From: Onstottus_B arcticum
Lineage (GTDB): Bacteria > Acidobacteriota > Blastocatellia > UBA7656
Reading direction: 5' to 3'
Length of the DNA: 64,000 bases
Assembly (NCBI GenBank): GCA_038040485.1
Contig: JBBPIE010000022.1
Coordinates: 51,274-115,273, forward strand
This document shows, piece after piece, positions 1 through 9,177 of this stretch (positions within the stretch are counted from its first letter, which is position 1; every line of letters starts with the position of its first letter). A program made the translations under genes and the position numbers. The notes under the pieces were generated by a model. The model did no database searches, had not been told where the DNA came from, and was given only the letters and a program-made list of their open reading frames with translations.

Positions 1-90
1 TCTCATTGCCTACCAACCCTCGCTAGGCAGGCATTGGCCGGCTGCCACGATAGGACTGTCGCTACGCAGCAGCCAGCCACGGACCCAATA

Positions 91-134
91 AGTTCCCCCT
101 CGTCGCTCGCAATGAGGCGAGCACAAGGGGAACT
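91..134 (-). terminator. Hairpin terminator after the beta-helix gene
   Basis: Outer arms AGTTCCCC (91-98) and GGGGAACT (127-134) enclose inner arms GCTCGC (105-110) and GCGAGC (117-122). Read on the minus strand the hairpin follows the stop of the beta-helix gene by about 25 bases and is followed by a short T-rich stretch. A weak intrinsic terminator is the simplest reading. Confidence 0.5.
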
Positions 135-158
135 ACAGGTGAAGCTACCAAGCAGATC

Positions 159-1076
159 CTACTGTTGCACGCGCGGTTGGAGCGTTCCGGTTACGTTCGC
201 CGTTGTGTTCCCAAATATACTGTTATTCTGGAAGGTATCACTAGTGGAGCCCGCCGCGACATTTACCCCTGTTGCGTTGTTAAAGAAAGAGCAGCCGGAA
301 ATGCGCAGGGTCGACGTCGCAGTAAATGCGTTAGCCCCGGTGCCGTTATTTGAGGCAACACACCGCTCAGCATTCAATGTCGCCGAGTTGTCAGCCAGTA
401 GCCCATTGCCGGTTTGGTGGCTGATGACCGAATCGCTAACTGTAACATTCCCGGAGCCACGCGATTGGATACCGGTCGTGCCCCGCTGTACCCTGCAGTT
501 GCTGATCGAGGCATTGTTGTTGCCGGCGATGTTGGCGGTCCTGATGCCGGTAGTGCAGTTCGAAATCGAGGTGTTCACGATGCTCATCTCGCCTGCAACT
601 GTGTTGGCGCCATCGATGCCCGCAGAGGATGCACCCGTGAAGCCATAGATCGTGCAGTTTTCGACGCGCAGGTGCTTTCCGGCAAGATACCTGATGCCGT
701 TAAGGGCGGTGCAGGCTCCGTTGATTGACACGTTTCTTATCGTCACTACGTCGTTTACGCCGGCATTTACGATGATCCCGTTGACGTTGGCGGCGAGGAT
801 TCCCGCAAGTGTGCCGTCACCGTTGATGGTAATGGACTTGGTGATAGTCACGGCGCCGAATCCGCCGGGATCCAGCACCGAGATCTCGCCGCAGGCGGCC
901 GTCTTCGAGATCGCACCTGCGAAGGTCTTGCAGGGCGCGGTGCGGCTGCACGGATTGGCATCGTCGCCTACCCCAGATACCCAGGTTCGTGTCGCCTGTG
1001 CCTGCGCCACCGACGAAATTGCCAGGCTAAAAACTGTAATAGCCAGAATGTTGAACGCGAAGCGAAACTTTCTCAT
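159..1076 (-). CDS. Secreted right-handed parallel beta-helix protein
   Basis: This 305-residue protein starts with a classical Sec signal peptide (MRKFRF, then a hydrophobic core, then SVAQAQA at about residues 20-27). The mature part opens with a segment rich in Cys and Gly (GDDANPCSRTAPCKTF). It continues with short repeating turns such as ITKSITINGDG, VTIRNVSINGA and ASISNCRVQRG, which are typical of pectate-lyase-like parallel beta-helices. Such proteins are exported and may bind or cleave polysaccharide; no catalytic residues can be assigned here. The ATG is preceded by AAAGGAG at good spacing. The gene lies downstream of and on the same strand as the HYR-repeat protein, and both look like extracellular products. 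Fold confidence is good; the substrate is unknown. Confidence 0.8.
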   Translation of the reverse strand: MRKFRFAFNILAITVFSLAISSVAQAQATRTWVSGVGDDANPCSRTAPCKTFAGAISKTAACGEISVLDPGGFGAVTITKSITINGDGTLAGILAANVNGIIVNAGVNDVVTIRNVSINGACTALNGIRYLAGKHLRVENCTIYGFTGASSAGIDGANTVAGEMSIVNTSISNCTTGIRTANIAGNNNASISNCRVQRGTTGIQSRGSGNVTVSDSVISHQTGNGLLADNSATLNAERCVASNNGTGANAFTATSTLRISGCSFFNNATGVNVAAGSTSDTFQNNSIFGNTTANVTGTLQPRVQQ

Positions 1077-1339
1077 GATGCATTCTCCTTTTGAGTTGAA
1101 CGTAATTCCTGTTTATGGCCTAAGACTTCGAAGTCTCGTAATTGTTTAATGAAGGCAGAGAAGCCCTGGTTAAGGGCCAGCTCTCACCGCCTGACTCATC
1201 TCCGCTACCAGGTCAGAGCGCGGGACTTCCTTCTGTAGAACCACGCCCAGCCAAATGTCTTGTGCGAATAACGCGTAAATCATTTGAACCTCAAGTCCTT
1301 CACACACCATATGCTTTGCCCGCGCAGGGCCCTTGTTTG

Positions 1340-4000
1340 CTACGAGCAGCCAAGGTTTGTACAGCCAAGCGTATTCCGGACGTTCGCAGCCGAGTCAATC
1401 AACGGCTGCCCTTGAGCTGGCGTAAGAGTTCCGTTATTGATAAGGCCCGTAACTTGACTAATGAAGTCAGCGAGCTTGTTGCAGGCGACGTTAGTCTTAC
1501 CGTCGTTCAGGGCATTCAGCGCCGCTTGAAGTTTCGAACCCAATCCCTGAATCTGTTGTCCGCTTAAGGGCGGCTGTAGCGCCTGGACCCGGGTGATCAG
1601 ATCCTGGATCACCTCCGCCGCTGTCTTCACCCTCACCGTAAAGCTGCAGGTAGCCGTGTTGCCCGACGTGTCGGTCACCGTAAAGGTATTGGTCGTGGTA
1701 CCGATCGGGAACGTCGAACCGCTGGCGAGGCCCGCCGTCCGTGTTGTTACTGGACCAGGACAGTTATCTGTGCCGACCGGTGCTGTATAGGTGACCACCG
1801 CGCCGGACGGACAGGTCGGTTCGACCGTGATGCTCGCCGGGCAAGTGATCGTCGGCGGAGTTGTGTCGTTGACCGTGAAGGTTGCCGTACAGGTGGTGCT
1901 GTTATTCGCCTCATCTTTCACAGTTACCGTAATCGTAGTCGTGCCTTTGCCCACGAGCGTTCCCGCAGCCGGGCTCTGAGTTACGGTTAATAAGACTGCG
2001 TCTGTGCAATTGTCCGAAGCGACTACGCCGCCAATCACATTCGGAACAGGAGCCTGACAATTTCCGTCTGCCGAGGCGCTTGTCGGCGCAGGGCAGGTGG
2101 AAATAACCGGCGGTGTCGTGTCAGAAACTGTCACAGTAGCCGTACAGGTAGCTTCGCCCGCCGAGTTCTCTGCTGTAATAGTTACCGTATATAACCCGGG
2201 GCTAATAATCGATCCGGCTGCCGGAGACTGAGACACAGTAATACCACAGCCAGTGGTAACAACTTCGCCGACCATGTTCGGTATGGCCGCTTCACAAACC
2301 GAATTCACCGATATGTTCTTATTCGAAGTGCAAGTCGTAATCGTCGGAGCGGCCGACGCATTAACCGTTACCGTGAAGTCACAGCTAGGTCCGCCGCTGA
2401 CGGAGCACGTGACCAGGGTGGTGCCCACCGGGAACGTAGAACCCGACGCTGGGCTGCAGCTGACAGTGCCGCAACTACCGCTAGTCGTAGGAGCTGCATA
2501 GTTGATTACCGCGCCACTGCACTCAGAAGCCGTCTGCGTCACATCACCCGGGCAAGTGAGCGTGCAGGTGGCGCCGCTAGTGACTGTTACCGAGAAGCTG
2601 CAAGAGACCAAATTGTTTGCTGAATCCGTCGCCGCGCAGCTTACCGTCGTGGTCCCAACGCTGAAACTGGAACCAGAAGCCGGATCACACACCGTCATCA
2701 CGCAGTTCCCGGTTGTCGTCGGTGCGGGGTAATTCACCACTGCCGAACCTGAATCAGGGGTGTCTTCACCAACGCTAACGTTACTGGGGCAGCTGATGGT
2801 GGGCTGCACAGGCGGGCTCGTGTCATGAATTGTAACCGTGAAGCTGCAGGCGCCTCCACTCTGGGTGCTGCAAGAAACTGTGGTAGCGCCGATCGGGAAT
2901 GTTGAGCCGGAAGGCGGATTGCACGATACTTCGTTGTCGGGTGGGCTGCCGCAAGCGCCCGAAGTTGTGGGCGTAGCGTAAGTGACAACCGCGCTGCACT
3001 GATTCGGATCGTTGTCGTGCGTCACGTTGCTGCCGCAATTGAGCGTGCACACCGAGGAGACTGCTGTAACAGTCGTTTCAGCAGTAGAGGTGTTATTAGC
3101 CGTATTCAACTCGTTTGTATCGCTGGACACACTTGCCGTATTGGTTATGGTCGTTCCGTCTGGAGTGCCGCCGTTTACGTTGACCGCAAAGGTGAAGACA
3201 GCCATGGAACCCGCAGGCAGACTCGCTATCGTGCAGCTTATCATGCCCGTGAAGCCCGCATCCGGCGCGGTACACGTAAACCCGGGACCTGAATTCTGCG
3301 CTTCAGACACAAAGGTCGTGCTGCCCGGTACCGTATCGGTAACTGTCACGCCTTGCGCGTCGTCGGGGCCGTTGTTGGTCACCTCCACCCTGTAGTTGAT
3401 ATTATTGCCGGCAGAGACTTGAAAAGGGCCGTACTTGGCGAGCGAAAGGTCAACACTCGCGTTGGCGGGGTCTTTCACGACAAACTTGGCGTTGGCGAAC
3501 CCTACACCTCTGTTGTTGATGGTTCTTACCGTCCAGGTTCCGACCTGGGCAAATTGCCCGGTTGTGGGTATCGCGTAAGTATCCGAAGCTGGATCCGAAC
3601 TAATCGGGCTCTGCTGCGCGACGGTGCCGTCAGGAGTAACCCATTGAAAGCGCCGCTGGTTCGGGAACTGGGTGCCGGTCGCAACCGCACAAGCCGTTTC
3701 GCCCAGATTCCACGTTGTCTTGGGTGTCGCACAATCGCTGGATGCAAAAGTGCTGATGCTCTCGGTATCGGCGGTCGCCGAACCGCCGCGCGTGAACATC
3801 CCGCGCATCGTGGGAGAGAGGGTCAAACCTGCTAGCACCACACCCAGAGCTATGACGACTGGGAACCCACCTGACCGGAATAGCCTGTTAGAAATTGGAA
3901 TCCTTTTCACCGGGCGCTTAGTGAATGATAGGGATGATAAGATCGATCTCTTAACGCTGCTTGCAATATGCACACTCGTACCTTTACCCAGTCGTTTCAT
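1340..4000 (-). CDS. Large surface protein with DUF11 and HYR-type repeats
   Basis: This 886-residue protein has a basic N-terminus and one hydrophobic segment at about residues 48-65 that acts as a signal or anchor. Next comes a region ending in a DUF11-like domain (VEVTNNGPDDAQGVTVTDT, about residues 205-225). Roughly six HYR-like Ig-fold repeats follow, each marked by DTTPPVI or TCP and by VGTTTVSC or IGTTTNTFTVTD. The repeats are Cys-rich and Thr/Ser-rich. The last 90 residues (LITRVQAL to NTLGC) form a helical domain resembling the C-terminal FIMAH-type domain that follows such repeats in other bacteria. The ATG has an AGAGGAG ribosome site 8 bases upstream. Adhesion or matrix structure is a plausible role but is inferred only from architecture. 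Confidence 0.8.
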   Translation of the reverse strand: MKRLGKGTSVHIASSVKRSILSSLSFTKRPVKRIPISNRLFRSGGFPVVIALGVVLAGLTLSPTMRGMFTRGGSATADTESISTFASSDCATPKTTWNLGETACAVATGTQFPNQRRFQWVTPDGTVAQQSPISSDPASDTYAIPTTGQFAQVGTWTVRTINNRGVGFANAKFVVKDPANASVDLSLAKYGPFQVSAGNNINYRVEVTNNGPDDAQGVTVTDTVPGSTTFVSEAQNSGPGFTCTAPDAGFTGMISCTIASLPAGSMAVFTFAVNVNGGTPDGTTITNTASVSSDTNELNTANNTSTAETTVTAVSSVCTLNCGSNVTHDNDPNQCSAVVTYATPTTSGACGSPPDNEVSCNPPSGSTFPIGATTVSCSTQSGGACSFTVTIHDTSPPVQPTISCPSNVSVGEDTPDSGSAVVNYPAPTTTGNCVMTVCDPASGSSFSVGTTTVSCAATDSANNLVSCSFSVTVTSGATCTLTCPGDVTQTASECSGAVINYAAPTTSGSCGTVSCSPASGSTFPVGTTLVTCSVSGGPSCDFTVTVNASAAPTITTCTSNKNISVNSVCEAAIPNMVGEVVTTGCGITVSQSPAAGSIISPGLYTVTITAENSAGEATCTATVTVSDTTPPVISTCPAPTSASADGNCQAPVPNVIGGVVASDNCTDAVLLTVTQSPAAGTLVGKGTTTITVTVKDEANNSTTCTATFTVNDTTPPTITCPASITVEPTCPSGAVVTYTAPVGTDNCPGPVTTRTAGLASGSTFPIGTTTNTFTVTDTSGNTATCSFTVRVKTAAEVIQDLITRVQALQPPLSGQQIQGLGSKLQAALNALNDGKTNVACNKLADFISQVTGLINNGTLTPAQGQPLIDSAANVRNTLGCTNLGCS

Positions 4001-4519
4001 GATAGGTTCTCCTCTTGAATTTTACTTAGGACATCTTCCACTCATGGTTTTGAACTGCATTACGAGCCGAGATAAAGCCGCACTCTTGTTGAAGAGCGCT
4101 TGAAAGCCCTTCGTTAGACGTGTCAATGGTCAAAGGTCCCACTCAGCTCACTGAAACCCACAGCCTCGAGCTTGATGGTCAGGCTCTCGTCAAGCTCAAA
4201 CAGACGGTTGAATTAACTGAAGAGCCATGCCTTAACCGAGCCAGGGCGCGACAGTATTACAATTCTTGGCGAAAGTCAATCGAAAATAGGGCAGACGTCA
4301 GTGTCTTAATCAAGACACCAGCCAGCGGATCATCCTTTCGACTGGAAGCGATGCGGATTGAGCATTCACACTTCGTCATGGGCCAGCTTGCAAGGCGCTG
4401 CAACGCGGGTGCGCGCGTTCTGCCCCGGTAAGTCTCGTGCTTCTCCACATTGGCCAGCCATCTTTGCTTCAAGTGGAATTGACAAGCGCTCTCGAACACA
4501 AATACCTTCCTCGCTGTAG
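4001..4519. other. Divergent intergenic region
   Basis: This gap separates the minus-strand HYR protein from the plus-strand glycosyltransferase, so it should hold both promoters. A TTGACA box at 4479-4484, a 16-base gap and a poor -10 (AATACC, 4501-4506) would start transcription only a few bases before the glycosyltransferase ATG. A 103-codon frame at 4120-4431 has no recognisable features and a GTG start, and I do not call it a gene. Confidence 0.4.
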
Positions 4520-5452
4520 ATGAAATCACGCCCTAAGGTCGCCGTCGTTGTCGTTAGCCACAACACTAGAGGCTTATTACTCGAATGTATCAACTCGGTC
4601 ATTGAAAGCACGCAGCCTGATGATGTCGAGATAGTTGTCGTTGACAATGCTTCCGAGGACGGAAGCTACGAAGCCGTTCTTAGAGACCATCCTCAAGCCG
4701 TCGCCATAAGAAACGCGGTCAACGTTGGGTTCGCTGCCGCCTGCAACCAGGGCATCGGTGCAACCAGCGCCCCGCTTATCTTGCTGCTCAACAGCGATGC
4801 GAAACTAACCAGTCAAGCATTTCGCGCGCTTTGCGATTGCATGCGACTGGATCGCTGCGGGGCGGCAGGCTGCAAGGTGGTCAACGCTGATGGTGTCGAG
4901 ATGGTCAGCGTCAGGAATTTCCTCACCCCGTTCAATCAAGCGCTCGAGCTGACGGGCATCACCAATAGACTAGGCTTGCGGCAACTTAGCAGGACTTACC
5001 GGCCCGCTCTTTCCCAGAAGTCTCCAGATTGTTCGGTAGATTGGGTGGAAGGATCGTGTTTGATTCTGAGTCGCGCCGCGCTTGACGAGGTGGGATTGTT
5101 CGACGAGCGCTTTTTCATGTATTCAGAAGATGAGGATCTTTGCTTGAGACTGCGGTCGGCAGGGTGGTCAGTTTGTTATTCGGCGTCTGGCTCGGCTATT
5201 CATGTTGGCGGAGCGTCCACCTCGCAGAATCGACTTGAAATGCTTCGCCACTTTTATTCCAGCCAATTGTATTTTCTCTCCAAGCATCGCGGCTTGACGC
5301 CTGTTCTGCTGTATCTGGCCAGCATGAGTTTCGTTTTGATGGTGAAACGATTTCTGCTCCCAACGCTGTCACGGAACCGAGAGGCGCAGGAAGCCGGTGA
5401 ACGCCTGTTTGCGCTTCGCCGGGCCTGGTCATCGAGGAACGACCGACGCTGA
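4520..5452 (+). CDS. Family 2 glycosyltransferase (rhamnosyltransferase-like)
   Basis: This 310-residue protein has the GT-A fold markers of GT2 enzymes: VVVVSHNTRGLL near residue 10, VVVDNASEDGS near residue 40, VGFAAACNQGI near residue 75 and the nucleotide and metal site LLLNSDA near residue 92. A later acceptor-side motif DWVEGSCLILSR is followed by GLFDERFFMYSEDEDLCLR, the pattern seen in WbbL-type rhamnosyltransferases. One hydrophobic segment near residues 255-275 suggests membrane association. The product probably transfers a sugar from a nucleotide donor during surface polysaccharide synthesis. No Shine-Dalgarno precedes the ATG, and the only promoter-like box lies almost against it, so a near-leaderless mRNA is possible. 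A strong terminator follows. Confidence 0.85.
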   Translation: MKSRPKVAVVVVSHNTRGLLLECINSVIESTQPDDVEIVVVDNASEDGSYEAVLRDHPQAVAIRNAVNVGFAAACNQGIGATSAPLILLLNSDAKLTSQAFRALCDCMRLDRCGAAGCKVVNADGVEMVSVRNFLTPFNQALELTGITNRLGLRQLSRTYRPALSQKSPDCSVDWVEGSCLILSRAALDEVGLFDERFFMYSEDEDLCLRLRSAGWSVCYSASGSAIHVGGASTSQNRLEMLRHFYSSQLYFLSKHRGLTPVLLYLASMSFVLMVKRFLLPTLSRNREAQEAGERLFALRRAWSSRNDRR

Positions 5453-5484
5453 TTCTTCCTCCAACTGATGGACGCACAAACACC

Positions 5485-5535
5485 GAAGGGGATGACGCAG
5501 CCCCCGTTGCCTCATCCCCTTCAGCTTTTTGTTTT
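5485..5535 (+). terminator. Rho-independent terminator after the glycosyltransferase
   Basis: A perfect 11-base stem, GAAGGGGATGA (5485-5495) with TCATCCCCTTC (5512-5522), is followed by AGC and then TTTTTGTTTT. It lies 33 bases after the glycosyltransferase stop. Confidence 0.85.
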
Positions 5536-6221
5536 GCTTCGTCTGTCGCTTCTCTCAGTCTTGCGATGGCCGGCAGAGCCCCCGTTCCCCCGGCCACCGC
5601 GTAACCTTCAAAGCTACGCTGACCAACTTGGCAATGCTCGTGCCATTGGGCTCTGCCCCGCGCGGGTAGCCGTAACTCTGGGAATTAGACGAAACTCGCG
5701 CAGCAGGAACCGGGCGCATAACAAATCTTGTCATACCGCGAGTGACGAATACTGTGAGCGGCTCGTGGGCGAGGCAAATGCAAAACCTACATGAACTTTG
5801 TGCCGCGCTCTCCGTGAGGGACGCGAAGACTAAGGACGCTTGCTTGAGCTTCGAAGTGCTTTTAGATAGCAAATCCATCGACTTCGGCTATAATGAAGCC
5901 GGTCAGGGCCCGGGCCTTGGCACGACTGGCACTCAGAGCGGACCGCGATCGTTGACGGGTCTCATATTTTCATTTCGCCCGCAACCCGCGGCCGGCAGCC
6001 CGGACAATAACTCTAATCTACGCGTCCGAGCCAAAGTCAGAGCAGGAATGCAGAGGATCCGGAGCCTACTCCCAGTCATCTCCGGTGTGCTTGTGACAAC
6101 TGGCTGGTCGTTCTCGCGGAAAAAGTCGAACCGCGAATTGATCTTTCACAACTAGCTTAACTACTCGCAGCGTCGTAAAGCAGGAACGGCTCGAGCGATA
6201 GATAAGACGTACGGAGGTCAT
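5536..6221. other. Long intergenic region upstream of the PIN/TRAM gene
   Basis: About 690 bases hold no convincing gene. A perfect TATAAT occurs at 5889-5894 with no good -35 box at 16-18 bases. If used, it would give a leader of about 320 bases before the next start codon. Reading frames at 5468-5794 and 5742-6155 show no domain, no good start signal and low-complexity composition, so they are not called. Confidence 0.4.
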
Positions 6222-7277
6222 ATGCAAGCTGACGTTACTTTGATTCGTATCGTCTTCGTCGCGGCGCTCGGAGGTGCAGGCTATTTCCTCAAGCCTTTTC
6301 CAAAGCCAAGTGCCGGCAATGCCGTCATCTCGGCCATGGTTGGGGTAATCCTTGCCATCTCCATAATCTTCTTCGAGACCCGGATCCGCAAAGCCACACT
6401 TAAGACTCTTATCGGCGGAGCGGTTGGGTCGATTCTTGGCATCGCGGGCGCAACATTAATCTGCTGGATCATAGCCGCGCAGCACGCGATTCCCGAAGAG
6501 TTCAAATCTTTCCTAACGGTAACGCTGACGTTATTCATGGGTTACGTCGGACTGATCGTCGGAGCAGTCAAAGGTGACTACCTGGATCTGACAGCGCTTG
6601 GAGGCATCTTCGTAGAAAAGGGAGCAAGCAAGGCTCATTCACTCATACTCGACACCTCGGTCATCATCGATGGCCGTGTCGCGGACATCGCCGAGACCGG
6701 GTTTCTTTCGGGAATCCTGGTTATCCCTCAATTTGTCTTGCGTGAGCTTCAGCAAATAGCCGACAGCGCCGACTCGATCAAACGCAACCGCGGACGCCGC
6801 GGTCTGGACATCCTTCAGCGGATACAAAAAAAGAAAGGCAGCTACGAAATCGTTATCAGCGAAGCTGACTTCCCGGACGTCCGCGAAGTTGACCACAAGC
6901 TGATCGAGCTCGCCAAGCAGATCGAAGGCAAGATCGTCACCAATGACTTCAACCTCAACAAGGTTGCTCAGCTTCGCGGCGTTTCGGTGCTGAACATCAA
7001 CGAGCTGGCCAACGCGCTCAAGCCCGTTGTTCTCCCCGGCGAAGTAATGCGAGTCTTCGTCTTGAAGGAAGGGAAGGAGTACAACCAGGGCGTGGCCTAT
7101 CTGGACGACGGAACGATGGTGGTCGTGGACAACGCTCGCCGGATGATCGGAAAGAACGTGGACGTGTCGGTCACCAGCGTATTGCAAACAACAGCGGGCA
7201 AGATGATCTTTGGCCGCTTTAGCGAGGACGGGCGCGCGGCTGCCCCGCGGCACACTTCGACTTCGGCCTCGCAGTGA
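6222..7277 (+). CDS. Membrane-anchored PIN/TRAM domain protein (YacL family)
   Basis: The 351-residue protein begins with about four transmembrane segments within residues 1-115 (IVFVAALGGAGYFLKPF and onward). A PIN nuclease domain follows, starting at LILDTSVIIDGRVADI and containing acidic residues at VTNDFNLNKVA. A C-terminal TRAM domain is seen from LPGEVMRVFVLKEG to GKMIFGRF. This order of domains is that of the YacL family, proposed membrane-bound RNases of unclear target. The ATG has GGAGG 4 bases upstream. Its stop overlaps the GTG start of ispD by four bases (GTGA), so the two are translationally coupled. YacL next to ispD-ispF is a common arrangement in bacteria. Confidence 0.9.
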   Translation: MQADVTLIRIVFVAALGGAGYFLKPFPKPSAGNAVISAMVGVILAISIIFFETRIRKATLKTLIGGAVGSILGIAGATLICWIIAAQHAIPEEFKSFLTVTLTLFMGYVGLIVGAVKGDYLDLTALGGIFVEKGASKAHSLILDTSVIIDGRVADIAETGFLSGILVIPQFVLRELQQIADSADSIKRNRGRRGLDILQRIQKKKGSYEIVISEADFPDVREVDHKLIELAKQIEGKIVTNDFNLNKVAQLRGVSVLNINELANALKPVVLPGEVMRVFVLKEGKEYNQGVAYLDDGTMVVVDNARRMIGKNVDVSVTSVLQTTAGKMIFGRFSEDGRAAAPRHTSTSASQ

Positions 7278-7987
7278 CTCAGGGCAAGCTCAACATAGCC
7301 ATCATTCCCGCCGCTGGAATCGGGGCGCGAATGCATTCGGATCGCGCCAAGCAGATGATCGAGCTGAACGGCGTGCCGCTGTTGGTGCACACGCTCCGCC
7401 GTTTCGAAGCTTGCGACGCCGTTCATCAAGTCATTCTTGTCCTCCAGCCCAGCCTCACCACCGACGTGCTGGGTTTGATCTCCCGCCACAACCTGACCAA
7501 GATCGGGCGCGTCGTTGCCGGGGGCGCCGAGCGCCAGGATTCGGTCTATCGAGGGCTTCAGGTGATCAAGGAGGAATACGCCGGAATCGTCGTCGTGCAC
7601 GACGCCGCGCGTCCTTTCGTCAAGCCCGAAGAAATACAGTCTGTGATTGAACGAGCTTCGAATACAGGGGCGGCTTTGATGGCGATCCCTGCGGTTGACA
7701 CCATCAAGCAGGTGAAATCGGGTCGCGTAAAGCGAACCCTGGATCGTAAGCGAATCTATCAGGCTCAGACTCCGCAGGCTTTCAAGTACTCGATAATCCG
7801 TGAAGCTTATGAGAGGGCTTACGCCGACGGCTTCAAGGCAACTGACGACTCGCAACTGGTCGAGCGCCTCGGTCATCGCGTGTCGATAGTCGAAGGCTCG
7901 CCCATCAACATGAAGATCACAAGGCCATTTGATCTCAAGCTCGCCGCGGTGATTCAGGCGGAGTTCTTTGAGACTGATCGTCCTTGA
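7274..7987 (+). CDS. ispD: 2-C-methyl-D-erythritol 4-phosphate cytidylyltransferase
   Basis: IspD couples CTP to MEP to give CDP-ME, the third step of the MEP isoprenoid pathway in the cytoplasm. The 237-residue protein has the nucleotide-binding start IIPAAGIGARM followed by the conserved KQ pair (RAKQMIELNG), the GGAERQDSVYRGL motif and VVVHDAARPFV. It also has TPQAFKYSII and the C-terminal ATDDSQLVE and GSPINMKITRPFDL motifs. Length matches the family. The GTG start overlaps the upstream stop, and the stop lies 20 bases before the ATG of ispF, giving an ispD-ispF operon as in many genomes. Confidence 0.97.
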   Translation: MTQGKLNIAIIPAAGIGARMHSDRAKQMIELNGVPLLVHTLRRFEACDAVHQVILVLQPSLTTDVLGLISRHNLTKIGRVVAGGAERQDSVYRGLQVIKEEYAGIVVVHDAARPFVKPEEIQSVIERASNTGAALMAIPAVDTIKQVKSGRVKRTLDRKRIYQAQTPQAFKYSIIREAYERAYADGFKATDDSQLVERLGHRVSIVEGSPINMKITRPFDLKLAAVIQAEFFETDRP

Positions 7988-8009
7988 TCGGCGGGAGAAT
8001 CAATTGTCT

Positions 8010-8495
8010 ATGACCTCCCTGGTTCGCATTGGAATAGGCTACGACATACACCGCCTGGGCGAAGGGCGGAAGCTCGTGCTCGGCGGAGTCGAGATACCGT
8101 TCGAGAAGGGCTTGCTGGGTCATTCGGATTCGGACGTGTTGACGCACGCTGTCTGCGACGCGTTGTTGGGGGCCGCCGCGCTGGGCGATATCGGCACGCA
8201 CTTTCCTGATACGGATGCGCGTTGGGCGGGGGCTTCGAGCTTGGACTTCCTTGCGCGCGTGATCGAACTGCTTGCCGATCGCGGGTATCGAGTCGGCAAT
8301 GTTGATGCGACGGTGATCGCCGAGCGCCCGAAACTCAAGCCTCATATTCAGGCTATCCGCGAAACGCTCGCGTCGGTCCTGCGAGTCGATGTCGATCTCG
8401 TGAGCGTGAAGGCAAAGACCAACGAAGGGCTTGAGTCGGTTGGGCGCGGCGAAGCAATCGCCGCCCAGGCCGTCGCGTTGCTCAGTGATCGATAG
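8010..8495 (+). CDS. ispF: 2-C-methyl-D-erythritol 2,4-cyclodiphosphate synthase
   Basis: IspF cyclises CDP-ME 2-phosphate to MEcPP, releasing CMP. The 161-residue protein carries the zinc site GIGYDIHRL, the LGHSDSDVLTHAVCDALLG block, LGDIGTHFPDTD and the C-terminal KAKTNEGLE. The ATG at 8010 is given here. A TTG two codons earlier (8004) sits 6 bases after a GGGAG box and may be the true start. The gene follows ispD directly, so both act in sequence in the MEP pathway (IspE, the step between them, is not in the window). Confidence 0.96.
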   Translation: MTSLVRIGIGYDIHRLGEGRKLVLGGVEIPFEKGLLGHSDSDVLTHAVCDALLGAAALGDIGTHFPDTDARWAGASSLDFLARVIELLADRGYRVGNVDATVIAERPKLKPHIQAIRETLASVLRVDVDLVSVKAKTNEGLESVGRGEAIAAQAVALLSDR

Positions 8496-8606
8496 CCGCC
8501 AAGCCGGCCACGAATGATAAACTTGATCTACGACAGTGCTGAATCGACTCACCCTCCGAACTTCCGCCTGAAGGAAGGCGGCACTACGAACTGTTGCGAG
8601 GCACCG

Positions 8607-9176
8607 ATGAGAAAAAGAGATCTGGCCAGGTCAGCGATGTTGTTAGGATGGTCAATCGTGGCCGGCCTACTCTTCTCAACTCCCGGATTGTCTTACGACA
8701 AACCTTCCCGCGATCAAGCTGAAAAAGCCATCCGCGCATCGGTTTACGACACCATGAAGGCTTTTCTCACCGTAGACGTGCAGACCTTCAAAAGGCGCTC
8801 GACACAACGGACGTTGAATCTCGTCAATTTGGTCTACGAAGCGGCTCGCGAAGACCCGCGCTTCCAAGAAGAGTTGCGAACTGCGCGCATCACGAACGCG
8901 GACGAGTTCTTGAGATTCTTCCTGCAGGGGATGGCTAATCAGTACCTTCAGGCAGCGCCGATGACCCCGGAACAGGCAGCTAAAAGAGTCGCTACCGACG
9001 CAGGCGTGTCATTCACCACAGACTCCGATGCCAGGATAGTCGTTGGTGATTCTGAATTCGCCCGGGCAAAGCTTGTCGCGAAGGAATGGAAGATCGATTT
9101 GACGGAGGCGCTCAAGAAAGCGGTGCTCAAGGAAGTGGCGAGCCCGGAGATGCGGGCCAGAATAAAGAGCTTCTGA
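8607..9176 (+). CDS. Exported protein of unknown function
   Basis: The 189-residue product has a signal peptide (MRKRDLARSAMLLGW, hydrophobic core, then LSYDK near residue 30). The mature part is helical and charged, with a segment AIRASVYDTMKAFLTVD followed by a middle region NADEFLRFFLQGMANQYLQ. The tail (EWKIDLTEALKKAVLKE) resembles no enzyme motif I know. A GCGAGG box lies 5 bases before the ATG. An upstream in-frame start at 8514 would add 31 residues without signal character, so the ATG at 8607 is preferred. It ends one base before the next start, in one run with deoA. A periplasmic role is inferred only from the signal. Confidence 0.65.
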   Translation: MRKRDLARSAMLLGWSIVAGLLFSTPGLSYDKPSRDQAEKAIRASVYDTMKAFLTVDVQTFKRRSTQRTLNLVNLVYEAAREDPRFQEELRTARITNADEFLRFFLQGMANQYLQAAPMTPEQAAKRVATDAGVSFTTDSDARIVVGDSEFARAKLVAKEWKIDLTEALKKAVLKEVASPEMRARIKSF

Positions 9177-9177
9177 A

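Noticed and set aside
4120..4431. Small gene between the HYR protein and the glycosyltransferase
   Set aside because: GTG start without a ribosome site, no motif, mixed composition.
5742..6155. 137-codon frame upstream of the PIN/TRAM gene
   Set aside because: No ribosome site, no recognisable domain, and it covers the TATAAT box at 5889.
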